14,417 bases of DNA from Pseudomonadota bacterium (GTDB lineage: Bacteria; Pseudomonadota; Gammaproteobacteria; Burkholderiales; Burkholderiaceae_C): assembly GCA_023438115.1 (NCBI GenBank), contig JAEZEB010000224.1, positions 1 to 14,417 on the forward strand. The letters run 5' to 3'. A program made the position numbers and the translations under genes. The notes beneath the pieces were generated by a model, which did not search any database, was not told the DNA's origin, and saw nothing but the letters and a program-made list of their open reading frames with translations. Of this stretch, positions 1 through 6,711 are shown piece after piece. Each line of letters opens with the position of its first letter. Position 1 is the stretch's first letter.

Positions 1-1200
1 TAGGGGGCTTCCGCGCGGCGGATCCACCAGCCAGCGGTCGGCGCGTCCGTCCGCCACCAGCTGCTTCGGATCCATCTCGAACAGGTTGCGGGCCACGAAG
101 CTCGCGGGTGCCAGCGGCACCGCGCGTCCGGCCTGGTTGCGCGCGTAGTTCTCGCGCGAGCGCGCCACCAGCGCCTCGCTGCCCTCGATGCCCAGCACCT
201 CGCCGGCGCGCGTGGCCAGCGGCAGCGTGAAGTTGCCCAGGCCGCAGAACCAGTCGATCACGCGCTCGCCGGGCTGCGGGTCGAGCAAGCGCACGGCGCG
301 GTCCACCAGCACGCGGTTGATGTGCGGGTTGACCTGCGTGAAGTCCGTGGGCCGGAACGGCATCGTGATTCCGAACTCGGGCAGCGAATAGTCCAGCGCC
401 TCGCCGCCCGGAGCCTGCCCCGGACCCGATCCGGGGTCCAGCAGGTGCACGGTGTCCGGCCCCTTGGGCTGCAGCCACCACTGCACGCCCGCGGCGGCGT
501 GCTCGCGCGCGAAGGCGCGCAATTTCTCCACGTCGCCGGCGGACAGCGGCTCCAGGTGCCGCAGCACGAGCGCCGTCACGCGCTCGCCGCAAGCCAGTTC
601 GATCTGGGGACACGTCTCGATCGCGTCCATGGAGCCGATCAGCGCCCGCAGCGGCAACAGCAGGTCGCTCACGTGCTTGGGCACGACGTGGCATTCACGG
701 ATGTCGGCCACGTAGCGGCTCTTGCGCTCGTGGAAGCCGACCAGCACGGTCTCCTTCTTGCGCACGTGGCGCACCGAGAAGCGCGCCCGCCAGCGGTAGC
801 CCCAGGCAGGCCCTTCGATCGCGGGCAGAAGGGTGTCCGGCCGTACCTTGCCCAGGTGCCAGAGGTTGTCTTCCAGCACGCGCTGCTTGACGGCCACCTG
901 GCCGCCCACGTGCAGGTGCTGCATCTTGCAGCCGCCGCAGGCGCCCTCGTGCAGGCCGAAGTGGGGGCAGCGCGGACGCACGCGCTGGGACGACTCCCGG
1001 TGCACGGCCACCAGGCTGGCCTGCTCCCAGTTGTTCTTCTTGCGGTGGACGTTGGCGGTGACGAGTTCCCCGGGGAGGGCGCCGTCGATGAACACCACCT
1101 TGCCCTCGGGACGCCGGGCCACGCCCTGCGCCTCGATGTCGAGGGATTCGATTTCCAGCCAGCCCTCGGGATGCGGGGCGGGCGACTGCTTGTCGGTCAT
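1..1200 (-). CDS. rlmD: 23S rRNA (uracil-1939-C5)-methyltransferase RlmD, 3' end cut by the window edge
   Basis: This is the N-terminal 400 residues of an RlmD/RumA-type SAM-dependent RNA methyltransferase, which makes m5U1939 in 23S rRNA. Visible in order are a TRAM-like RNA-binding segment (about 12-55), iron-sulfur cysteines C78, C88 and C91 in CPHFG...CGGC plus a likely fourth Cys in DIRECHVV, the SAM-binding segment FCGLGNFTLPLA, and the substrate-loop motif DPPRG close to the edge. The E. coli protein is about 433 residues, so the C-terminal part with the catalytic Cys should lie beyond base 1. The ATG at 1200 was chosen because the TRAM domain begins about 12 residues later; no clear Shine-Dalgarno precedes it. 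The gene starts 25 nt after the exonuclease stop, in the same direction, so it is probably the last visible member of the surE-rpoS transcription unit. Other RNA m5U methyltransferases (RlmC, TrmA) are less likely because of the Fe-S motif and TRAM segment. Confidence 0.93.
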   Translation of the reverse strand, partial: MTDKQSPAPHPEGWLEIESLDIEAQGVARRPEGKVVFIDGALPGELVTANVHRKKNNWEQASLVAVHRESSQRVRPRCPHFGLHEGACGGCKMQHLHVGGQVAVKQRVLEDNLWHLGKVRPDTLLPAIEGPAWGYRWRARFSVRHVRKKETVLVGFHERKSRYVADIRECHVVPKHVSDLLLPLRALIGSMDAIETCPQIELACGERVTALVLRHLEPLSAGDVEKLRAFAREHAAAGVQWWLQPKGPDTVHLLDPGSGPGQAPGGEALDYSLPEFGITMPFRPTDFTQVNPHINRVLVDRAVRLLDPQPGERVIDWFCGLGNFTLPLATRAGEVLGIEGSEALVARSRENYARNQAGRAVPLAPASFVARNLFEMDPKQLVADGRADRWLVDPPRGSPL

Positions 1201-1225
1201 GCCCGCGATTTTCGCAGGCCGGCGC

Positions 1226-2023
1226 TCAGGTCCAGGCCGCCAGGTATTCCTTCCAGTGCGGATCCGTTCCGGACAGCTCCGCCACCGTCTGCTTCACGAA
1301 GCCGATCTCCTGCTCGTACTCGGCCTCGGTGAAGCCGCAGCGCATCTTCTGGTAGCGGCAGTACAGCAGGTAGGTATTCATCACGTCCGTCTCGCAGTAG
1401 CGGCGAATGTCCTCCAGCCCGCCCGCGAGATAGGCCTCGTACACCTTGGAACCGTCCATGCCCAGCTTGCCGGGGAAGCCGCACAGCTTGGCTAGCGCGT
1501 CCATCGGGGCGCTGGCGCGCGGCTGGTACATGGCCAGCAGGTCCATCAGGTCCAGGTGGCGCATGTGGTAGCGGCTGATGTAGTTGTTCCACTTGAACTC
1601 GCGGTCGTCCGGGCCGCCGCCCTCGCCCATGCACCAGTAGCGGTCGGCGGTGACGCCGTGGCGCAGGCCCCGGTAGTGCAGCACCGGCAGGTCGAAGCCG
1701 CCGCCGTTCCAGCTCACGAGCTGCGGCACGTGCTTGTCCACCGCGTTGAAGAAATTCTGGATCACGCGTCCTTCGCTCGCGTCGTCGCGGTCCACGAAGG
1801 AATGCACGCGCAGGCCCTCGGCGTTGCGGAACACGCAGCTGATCACCAGAACGCGCTGCAGGTGCAGCGGCATGAAGTCGCTCTGGTTGTTGTCCTTGCG
1901 CTCCTGCAGCCAAGCGGCATAGAGCTGCTGGTCGCTGACCTCCGGGGGCGCGTCGCGCAGCATGCGCAGGCCCTGGAGGTCAGGAATGGATTCGATGTCG
2001 AAAACGAGTACAGGCCACGCCAT
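1226..2023 (-). CDS. DnaQ-like 3'-5' exonuclease (predicted PolB-associated type)
   Basis: A 265-residue protein with the three DEDDy exonuclease motifs: FDIES (D9, E11), a SWNGGGFDLPVL segment with D111, and Y209-x3-D213 in RRYCETD. These residues bind two metal ions and hydrolyse DNA or RNA from the 3' end. The layout matches the family annotated as predicted 3'-5' exonuclease related to the proofreading domain of family B polymerases, a stand-alone single-domain protein whose physiological substrate is not established. The ATG at 2023 puts motif I nine residues from the N-terminus, as usual. A GTG at 2032 is an in-frame alternative adding three residues, and neither has a good Shine-Dalgarno. 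It begins 21 nt after the rpoS stop and ends 25 nt before rlmD, so it is probably co-transcribed and could be raised along with RpoS. Confidence 0.9.
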   Translation of the reverse strand: MAWPVLVFDIESIPDLQGLRMLRDAPPEVSDQQLYAAWLQERKDNNQSDFMPLHLQRVLVISCVFRNAEGLRVHSFVDRDDASEGRVIQNFFNAVDKHVPQLVSWNGGGFDLPVLHYRGLRHGVTADRYWCMGEGGGPDDREFKWNNYISRYHMRHLDLMDLLAMYQPRASAPMDALAKLCGFPGKLGMDGSKVYEAYLAGGLEDIRRYCETDVMNTYLLYCRYQKMRCGFTEAEYEQEIGFVKQTVAELSGTDPHWKEYLAAWT

Positions 2024-2044
2024 GGCGTGCACTGTACCGCAGCG

Positions 2045-3052
2045 CTAGAGGAGCCCTTCCTTGTCGACGCCGCTGCGCACCATCTGCCGCTTGAGCTTGC
2101 TCAGGGCCTCGTTCTGGATCTGCCGCACGCGCTCGCGCGTGAGGCCCAGGCGGTCGCTGAGCACCTCCAGCGTCTCGGGTTCGCGGTGGTGCAGGCCGAA
2201 GCGGCCTTCCAGCACTTCCTTCTCGCGGTGCGTGAGCGTCTCGATCCAGCCGGCCAGCAGCTTCTGCACCTCGTGCCCGTGGGTGACGCCGGTGGGATCG
2301 ACGGCGAGTTCGTCCGCCATCGAATCCGCCAGCGTGTGTTCGTCGTCCGAGCGGTCCACCACGGCGTCGAGCGACTTGGGCGTTTCCGCCATGGCGAGCA
2401 ACTGCGCCACTTCCTGCACGTCGCGTCCCAGGAGCGCCGCGACGTCCTCCACGCGCACCGTCTCGCGGTCGCCGCCGCGCGCCGCCACGAAGGCGGGATC
2501 GTTCTCCAGCGTGCGCCGGGCCCGCAGCACCTGCTGCAATTCACGCACGACGTGCACCGGCAGGCGGATCACGCGGCCCTGGTTCATCACCGCGCGCTCC
2601 ACCGACTGCCGGATCCACCAGGTCGCATACGTGGAGAAACGGAAGCCCCGCTCCGGCTCGAACTTGTCGATGGCGTGCATCAGCCCGAGGTTGCCCTCCT
2701 CGATCAGGTCCGACAGCGGCACGCCGCGCCCGAGGTAGGCCTTGGCGATGCTCACCACCAGGCGCAGGTTGTGCTCGATCATCGATTGCCGCGCGGCGAA
2801 GTCGCCGGCGCGCGCGCGCACCGCGGTGGCGTATTCCTCTTCCGCGGTGAAGAGCGTGGTGCGACGCACGTCGCGCAGGTACAGCGTGAGGGTGTCGCTG
2901 CTCTCGCCGGAGAGGTCGGCGGGGATCTCGCGCAGCGCGGCTTCGGGCGGGGGATCGGCGGCGGCCCCGGCCGGCTCATCCGTGCCGGGCGGGTCCGCAT
3001 CCTGGCGGGCGCCTGCAGGCGTCGGCGAACCGTGCCCGTTGCGCCGCTTCAT
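2045..3052 (-). CDS. rpoS: RNA polymerase sigma factor RpoS (sigma-38)
   Basis: A 335-residue sigma-70 family factor that directs RNA polymerase to stationary-phase and stress promoters. Region 1.2 starts about residue 53 (DTLTLYL). Region 2 carries NLRLVVSIAKAY, DLIEEGNLGLMHAIDKFEPERGFRFSTYATWW and RAVMNQGRVIRLP (about 95-165). Region 3 is about 170-255, and region 4 ends in the helix-turn-helix LTRERVRQIQNEALSKL (304-320). Length and motif spacing match RpoS (330 residues in E. coli) rather than RpoD, which is much longer. The first 50 residues are rich in Pro, Ala and Asp and poorly conserved. The ATG at 3052 lies 2 nt after the nlpD stop, so translation may be coupled; nlpD just upstream is the classical context. 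R170 aligns with E. coli K173, the residue involved in RssB recognition. In enterobacteria the main rpoS promoter lies inside nlpD; I could not locate one here by eye. Confidence 0.96.
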   Translation of the reverse strand: MKRRNGHGSPTPAGARQDADPPGTDEPAGAAADPPPEAALREIPADLSGESSDTLTLYLRDVRRTTLFTAEEEYATAVRARAGDFAARQSMIEHNLRLVVSIAKAYLGRGVPLSDLIEEGNLGLMHAIDKFEPERGFRFSTYATWWIRQSVERAVMNQGRVIRLPVHVVRELQQVLRARRTLENDPAFVAARGGDRETVRVEDVAALLGRDVQEVAQLLAMAETPKSLDAVVDRSDDEHTLADSMADELAVDPTGVTHGHEVQKLLAGWIETLTHREKEVLEGRFGLHHREPETLEVLSDRLGLTRERVRQIQNEALSKLKRQMVRSGVDKEGLL

Positions 3053-3054
3053 GG

Positions 3055-3894
3055 CTACCTCGGTGGCAGGTACCGGGTGGGGTCGACCGGCTTGCCCTGC
3101 CGGCGGATCTCGAAGTGCAGCTTCACGCGGTCGGTGTCGGTGGACCCCATCTCGGCGATCTTCTGCCCCTTGCGCACGTTCTGGTCTTCCTTCACCAGCA
3201 GCGTCTGGTTGTGCGCGTAGGCGGTGAGGTAAGTGTTGTTGTGCTTCAGGATGATCAGGTTGCCGTAGCCGCGCAGGCCCGCGCCCGCGTAGACCACGCG
3301 GCCGTCCGCAGCCGCGACCACGGGATCGCCCGCGCGGCCGCCGATGTCGATGCCCTTGTTCTTCTGCTCGTCGAAGCCGGCCAGCACGGTGGCCGCGCCC
3401 GGCGTGGGCCAGCCCCAGGCGATGTTGTCGTCGGGCCCCGAGGGCGCGGGACGCGGCGCGCTGGCCGCGGGCTCGGGCGCCGTGGCGACGGGAGCCGGTC
3501 CCGACGCCGCGGGAGCGGGTGCCGGGGCCACCGGCGCGGCAGCCACCGCGCTGACGGGCGGCACCACGCGCAGCACCTGCCCCACTTCGATCACGTGCGG
3601 GTTCTCGAGGTTGTTCCACTGCGCGATGTCGCGCCAGTTCTGCCCGGTCTCCAGGCCGATGCGCACCAGCGTGTCGCCGGGACGGATGGTGTAGTAGCCG
3701 GGCTTGCCGGCGTTCTCCGCGCCTGGCGGCACGCGCGGCGCCTCGCCGGGCAGCGGCGCGACGGCCACGCCGGGGCGCTGCGCGCTGCGATCCACCACGG
3801 GCGCGGGTGCACGGCGCGGCGAGGCGCAGCCGGCAAGCATTGCCGCTGCAAGCAACAGACCCATCCAGGTCCAGGCGCGACCGCGCAACTCCAT
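3055..3894 (-). CDS. nlpD: NlpD-type lipoprotein: LysM plus catalytically degenerate M23 domain
   Basis: An outer-membrane lipoprotein that in E. coli activates the cell-wall amidase AmiC during division without cutting peptidoglycan itself. From the ATG at 3894 there is a lipoprotein signal ending in LAGC (Cys23 lipidated), a LysM domain at about 67-112 (YYTIRPGDTL...), an Ala/Pro-rich linker at 113-155, and an M23/LytM domain at about 179-274. The metal sites are degenerate: N179-K-G-I-D183 where an active enzyme has HxGxD, and K258-L-H260 where it has HxH, although H228 is kept. This agrees with an activator role. The start at 3894 is preferred because AGGAAAG sits about 8 nt upstream, overlapping the pcm stop. 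An ATG at 3909 would add five residues and overlap pcm by ATGA. The gene ends 2 nt before rpoS. Confidence 0.94.
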   Translation of the reverse strand: MELRGRAWTWMGLLLAAAMLAGCASPRRAPAPVVDRSAQRPGVAVAPLPGEAPRVPPGAENAGKPGYYTIRPGDTLVRIGLETGQNWRDIAQWNNLENPHVIEVGQVLRVVPPVSAVAAAPVAPAPAPAASGPAPVATAPEPAASAPRPAPSGPDDNIAWGWPTPGAATVLAGFDEQKNKGIDIGGRAGDPVVAAADGRVVYAGAGLRGYGNLIILKHNNTYLTAYAHNQTLLVKEDQNVRKGQKIAEMGSTDTDRVKLHFEIRRQGKPVDPTRYLPPR

Positions 3895-3905
3895 CGATTC
3901 TTTCC

Positions 3906-4673
3906 TCATGCGATCCCTGATTTTAGGGGGACAAAGTGCACGCTCTCAAGGACGGTCTGCTGCAGCCGGCCCGCGTTCTTCTCGAGGATCACGAGCGCCT
4001 GCTGCGCGTTGCCCATCACGGTGGGAGCGACGATGCGCCCGCCTTCGGCGAGCTGTTCGATCCATGCGGCAGGCACCGCCTCGCCGCCCGCAGCGGCAAT
4101 GATGCCTGCATATGGCGCGCCCTTGGGGAAGCCCGCCATGCCGTCGCCGAACAGCAGGTGCACGTTCGGCAGGCGGAAGGGGCGCAGGTTCTCGCGCGCG
4201 CGCTCATGCAGGCCGCGCAGGCGCTCGATGCTGTAGACCTCCGTCGCGACCTGGCTCAGCACCGCCGCCTGGTAGCCGCAGCCGGTGCCGATTTCGAGCA
4301 CGCGGCCCAGGCGCCCCGCGGAGGCCGGGCGGCCGCCCAGCAGCAGTTCGATCATGCGCGCGACGACGCTGGGCTTGGAGATCGTCTGGCCCAGGCCGAT
4401 CGGCAGGCTCGTGTCCTCGTACGCCTGGTTGACCAACGCGCTGTCGACGAAACGGTGGCGCTCCACCGCGTTCATCGCCGCCTGCACGCGCGCATCGGCC
4501 AGGCCTTGCGCGACGAGCTTCTGCACCATGCGCGCGCGCACCGCCTGCGAATCCAGGCCCAGGCCTGCCGGCGCGGGCGCGCGGGGAAGCACCGGCGCGG
4601 GAATGCCCGCCCGGCGCACCGGAGCCGGCGCGCCCGTGGGGATGCGGGCGGGAAATGCGGGCCGGCGCGTCAT
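3906..4673 (-). CDS. pcm: Protein-L-isoaspartate O-methyltransferase
   Basis: A 255-residue SAM-dependent methyltransferase that methylates isoaspartyl residues so that age-damaged proteins can be repaired. Diagnostic segments are MVQKLVAQGLADARV (49-63), VERHRFVD (70-77), YEDTSLPIGLGQTISKP (85-101) and the SAM-binding motif VLEIGTGCGYQAAVLS (125-140), followed by acidic residues at SIE (148-150) and GDGM (177-180). The family core is about 208 residues in E. coli, so this copy carries about 45 extra N-terminal residues rich in Pro, Arg and Ala. The ATG at 4673 is retained because it overlaps the surE stop as ATGA, a usual coupling arrangement. The next in-frame Met (residue 49) would trim the first helix. 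surE upstream and nlpD-rpoS downstream form the classical neighbourhood. Confidence 0.94.
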   Translation of the reverse strand: MTRRPAFPARIPTGAPAPVRRAGIPAPVLPRAPAPAGLGLDSQAVRARMVQKLVAQGLADARVQAAMNAVERHRFVDSALVNQAYEDTSLPIGLGQTISKPSVVARMIELLLGGRPASAGRLGRVLEIGTGCGYQAAVLSQVATEVYSIERLRGLHERARENLRPFRLPNVHLLFGDGMAGFPKGAPYAGIIAAAGGEAVPAAWIEQLAEGGRIVAPTVMGNAQQALVILEKNAGRLQQTVLESVHFVPLKSGIA

Positions 4674-5443
4674 GCGCCGCCCTCGCCCCGCTCGATCCGG
4701 GCGGCGGCCTGGCTCCAGTAGGGCAGCGCGTCGTGGTCCGTGAGGTCCACCTTGAGGGGCGTGATGGTGGGATGCCCCTGCAGGGAAGCGTCGAAGTCGG
4801 TGCCGTCGGCGGCGTCCTTGGGCAGGCCCGCGCCGCCGATCCAGTACATGGTCTCCCCGCGCGGGCTGGTCTGCGAGATCACCTTCTCCGCGGCGTGGCG
4901 GCGCCCGAGGCGGCACACCTTGAAGGGTTTGAGCTCCTCGTAAGGGCGGTTGGGGACGTTCACGTTCAGCAGCCAGTGCGCGCCGTCGGTACGGTGCTTC
5001 GCGATCAGGTATTCCACCAGCTCGCGCGCCTTGCGTGCCGCTGCATCGAGGTGCGCCCAGCCCTTCTCGGTCTGCGAGAAGGCGATGGCGGGGATGCCGA
5101 ACAGGTAGCCCTCCATCGCCGCGCCGACGGTGCCGGAGTAGATGGTGTCGTCGCCCATGTTGGCGCCGTTGTTGATGCCGCTCACCACGAGGTCCGGCCG
5201 GTAGCCGAGCAGGCCCGTCAAGGCGATGTGCACGCAGTCGGCCGGCGTGCCGTTCACGTAGCGGAAGCCGTTGGCCGCGATGTTCACGTACAGCGGCTGG
5301 TGCAGCGTGAGCGCATTGGACTTGGCGCTGTTATTGTGCTCCGGGGCGACGACCTCGACCTCGCCGAGGTCGCGGATCGCCTCGTACAGGGCGACGATGC
5401 CGGGCGCCTGGTAGCCGTCGTCGTTGGAGAGCAGGATCTTCAT
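4670..5443 (-). CDS. surE: 5'/3'-nucleotidase SurE
   Basis: A 257-residue metal-dependent phosphatase that removes phosphate from nucleoside 5'- and 3'-monophosphates (and short polyphosphate in E. coli), expressed with stress-survival genes. It opens with the family signature MKILLSNDDG. D8, D9, S39 (in EHNNSAKSNALT) and N91 (in GINNGANMGDDTIYSGTVGAAMEG) correspond to the known metal ligands and active site. Length matches the roughly 253 residues of the E. coli protein. The ATG at 5443 gives the invariant N-terminus; open reading frame continues upstream without homology. It is the first gene of the surE-pcm-nlpD-rpoS block and shares a 94-nt intergenic region with the divergent oxidoreductase. 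Its TGA overlaps the pcm ATG by ATGA. Confidence 0.96.
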   Translation of the reverse strand: MKILLSNDDGYQAPGIVALYEAIRDLGEVEVVAPEHNNSAKSNALTLHQPLYVNIAANGFRYVNGTPADCVHIALTGLLGYRPDLVVSGINNGANMGDDTIYSGTVGAAMEGYLFGIPAIAFSQTEKGWAHLDAAARKARELVEYLIAKHRTDGAHWLLNVNVPNRPYEELKPFKVCRLGRRHAAEKVISQTSPRGETMYWIGGAGLPKDAADGTDFDASLQGHPTITPLKVDLTDHDALPYWSQAAARIERGEGGA

Positions 5444-5457
5444 GGTGCGGTGCCGCG

Positions 5458-5463
5458 ATTGTA
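5458..5463 (-). promoter_or_regulatory. Possible -10 element for the surE operon
   Basis: The minus strand reads TACAAT here, one mismatch from the sigma-70 -10 consensus, ending 14 nt before the surE ATG. I see no convincing -35 hexamer at 16-18 bp upstream, so this is a weak prediction; the leader would be very short. Confidence 0.3.
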
Positions 5464-5506
5464 GGCGGCCGTCATCGCTGCGACATGGCCCGCGCGCGCC
5501 CTTGCC

Positions 5507-5512
5507 TATGAT
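5507..5512 (+). promoter_or_regulatory. Possible -10 element for the oxidoreductase gene
   Basis: TATGAT on the plus strand, one mismatch from TATAAT, 25 nt before the ATG at 5538. That places a transcript start near 5519. No good -35 is visible, so the call rests on the -10 and the position alone. Confidence 0.3.
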
Positions 5513-5537
5513 GGGCGCATTCCCAACGGAGCACCCC

Positions 5538-6527
5538 ATGCATGCCTGGCTTTGCGAGAACCCCGTCGGCGTCGACGCCCTGCAATGGAAGGAACTGCCC
5601 ACCCCGCAGCCCCAGGCCGGCGAAGTGCTGGTGGAGATCAAGGCGGCGAGCCTGAACTTCCCCGACCTGCTGATCGTCCAGAACAAGTACCAGTTCAAGC
5701 CGGAACTGCCCTTCGTGCCCGGCTCCGAATACGCCGGCGTCGTGGCGGCGGTGGGCGAAGGCGTCGCGCACCTGAAGGTGGGCCAGCCCGTGGCCTGCCT
5801 CTCGGGCACCGGCGGCTTCGGCACGCATACCATCGCGCCGGCCGACCGCTGCATGCCGCTGCCGCCCGGCTTCCCCTTCGTGGACGCGGCGGCCTTCATC
5901 ATGATCTACGCCACCTCGCACCACGCGCTGGTGGACCGCGCGCAGCTGAAGGCCGGCGAGACGGTGCTGGTGCTGGGCGCCGCCGGTGGCGTGGGCACGG
6001 CGGCGATCCAGATCGCCAAGGCGATGGGCGCGCGCGTGATCGCCGCCGCCTCCACCGAAGAGAAGTGCGAACTGTGCCGCTCGCTGGGCGCCGATGCCAC
6101 GATCAACTACACGGAGCACCCCGTGCCCAACGCCTTTCGCGAGGCCGTCAAGGCGGCCACCGGCGGCAAAGGGCCCGATGTGATCTACGACCCCGTGGGC
6201 GGCGATTTCGCCGAGCCGGCCTTCCGCTCGATCGCCTGGCGCGGCCGCTACCTCGTGGTGGGCTTCGCGGCCGGCCCGATCCCCAGCCTGCCGCTGAACC
6301 TGGCGCTGCTCAAAGGCGCTTCCATCGTCGGCGTGTTCTGGGGCGACTACTCGCGCCGCGAGCCCAAGGCCAACGCCGCCATGATGGGCGAGCTCGCGCA
6401 GTGGTACGGCCAGGGGAGGATCAAGCCCGTGATCGACCGCACGATGCCCATGGACCAGCTCAAGGCGGCATACGCGCGCATGGGCTCGCGCGAGGTCAAG
6501 GGCAAGCTCGTGATGGTCAATCCCTGA
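5538..6527 (+). CDS. NADPH:quinone oxidoreductase-like protein (zinc-independent MDR family)
   Basis: A 329-residue medium-chain dehydrogenase/reductase of the quinone-oxidoreductase (QOR) type, expected to use NAD(P)H to reduce quinones or alpha,beta-unsaturated carbonyls in the cytoplasm. The GroES-like half covers about 25-115 (GEVLVEIKAASLNFPDLLI, PGSEYAGVV). The Rossmann half contains VLVLGAAGGVGTAAIQIAKA (143-162) with the AxxGVG nucleotide loop. The Cys/His ligand cluster of zinc alcohol dehydrogenases is missing, as expected for QOR. The ATG at 5538 has GGAG at 5528-5531, six nt upstream; reading frame upstream of it has no homology. The gene stands alone, divergent from surE, and its stop overlaps the likely -35 of the tRNA-His promoter. 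The exact substrate cannot be told from sequence; acryloyl-CoA-reductase-like or other enoyl reductase roles are possible. Confidence 0.88.
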   Translation: MHAWLCENPVGVDALQWKELPTPQPQAGEVLVEIKAASLNFPDLLIVQNKYQFKPELPFVPGSEYAGVVAAVGEGVAHLKVGQPVACLSGTGGFGTHTIAPADRCMPLPPGFPFVDAAAFIMIYATSHHALVDRAQLKAGETVLVLGAAGGVGTAAIQIAKAMGARVIAAASTEEKCELCRSLGADATINYTEHPVPNAFREAVKAATGGKGPDVIYDPVGGDFAEPAFRSIAWRGRYLVVGFAAGPIPSLPLNLALLKGASIVGVFWGDYSRREPKANAAMMGELAQWYGQGRIKPVIDRTMPMDQLKAAYARMGSREVKGKLVMVNP

Positions 6528-6552
6528 AAGTCGTCCGCGCTCGGGCTATAAT
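6524..6552 (+). promoter_or_regulatory. Promoter of tRNA-His
   Basis: A perfect -10 TATAAT at 6547-6552 lies 11 nt before the tRNA 5' end. CTGAAA at 6524-6529 (four of six matches to TTGACA) sits 17 bp upstream of it. The GC-rich discriminator CGCGGGC after the -10 is typical of stable-RNA promoters under stringent control (family knowledge). The -35 overlaps the stop codon of the upstream oxidoreductase. Confidence 0.75.
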
Positions 6553-6563
6553 CGCGGGCTCAC

Positions 6564-6640
6564 GGTGGCTGTAGCTCAGTTGGTAGAGTCCCAGATTGTG
6601 ATTCTGGTTGTCGTGGGTTCGAGTCCCATCAGCCACCCCA
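6564..6640 (+). tRNA. tRNA-His (anticodon GTG)
   Basis: A complete cloverleaf: acceptor stem GTGGCTG (6565-6571) pairs with CAGCCAC (6630-6636). The D arm contains AGCTCAGTTGGTAGAG. The anticodon stem CCAGA/TCTGG encloses TTGTGAT with anticodon GTG. The T arm is GTGGG-TTCGAGT-CCCAT. The extra G at 6564 opposite discriminator C6637 is the G-1:C73 identity pair specific to tRNA-His, and CCA is encoded at 6638-6640. The sequence is nearly identical to E. coli tRNA-His. It is a single gene between the oxidoreductase and a strong hairpin. Confidence 0.98.
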
Positions 6641-6649
6641 CCGAACCGA

Positions 6650-6684
6650 AATGAAAAGAGGCCCTTCGAGGGCCTCTTTTCATT
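6650..6684. terminator. Bidirectional intrinsic terminator between tRNA-His and the catabolic operon
   Basis: A perfect 16-bp stem: AATGAAAAGAGGCCCT (6650-6665) pairs with AGGGCCTCTTTTCATT (6669-6684) around a three-base TCG loop. The right arm carries CTCTTTT, and the mirror arrangement gives the same T-run on the minus strand. It ends the tRNA-His transcript 10 nt after the CCA and also lies 28 nt beyond the stop of the acyl-CoA dehydrogenase B gene arriving from the other side. Confidence 0.88.
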
Positions 6685-6711
6685 GGGGCGCCCGCTGTCG
6701 CGGGCCGTCCT

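Noticed and set aside
322..1332. A 336-codon open frame on the plus strand over rlmD
   Set aside because: It is antisense to a protein with clear Fe-S and SAM motifs and has low-complexity composition.
1556..3220. A 554-codon open frame on the plus strand
   Set aside because: It lies antisense to the exonuclease and rpoS, is His/Ala/Arg/Val-rich with no family signature, and is the expected mirror of high-GC codon use.
3430..3555. Possible repeat array in nlpD
   Set aside because: This is the Ala/Pro linker between LysM and M23 domains. The codon-level repetition is low complexity, not a structured repeat.
6650..6684. Hairpin as a mobile-element end or integration site
   Set aside because: The stem with T-runs on both sides between converging transcripts is fully explained as a bidirectional terminator. 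No integrase or flanking repeat is seen.
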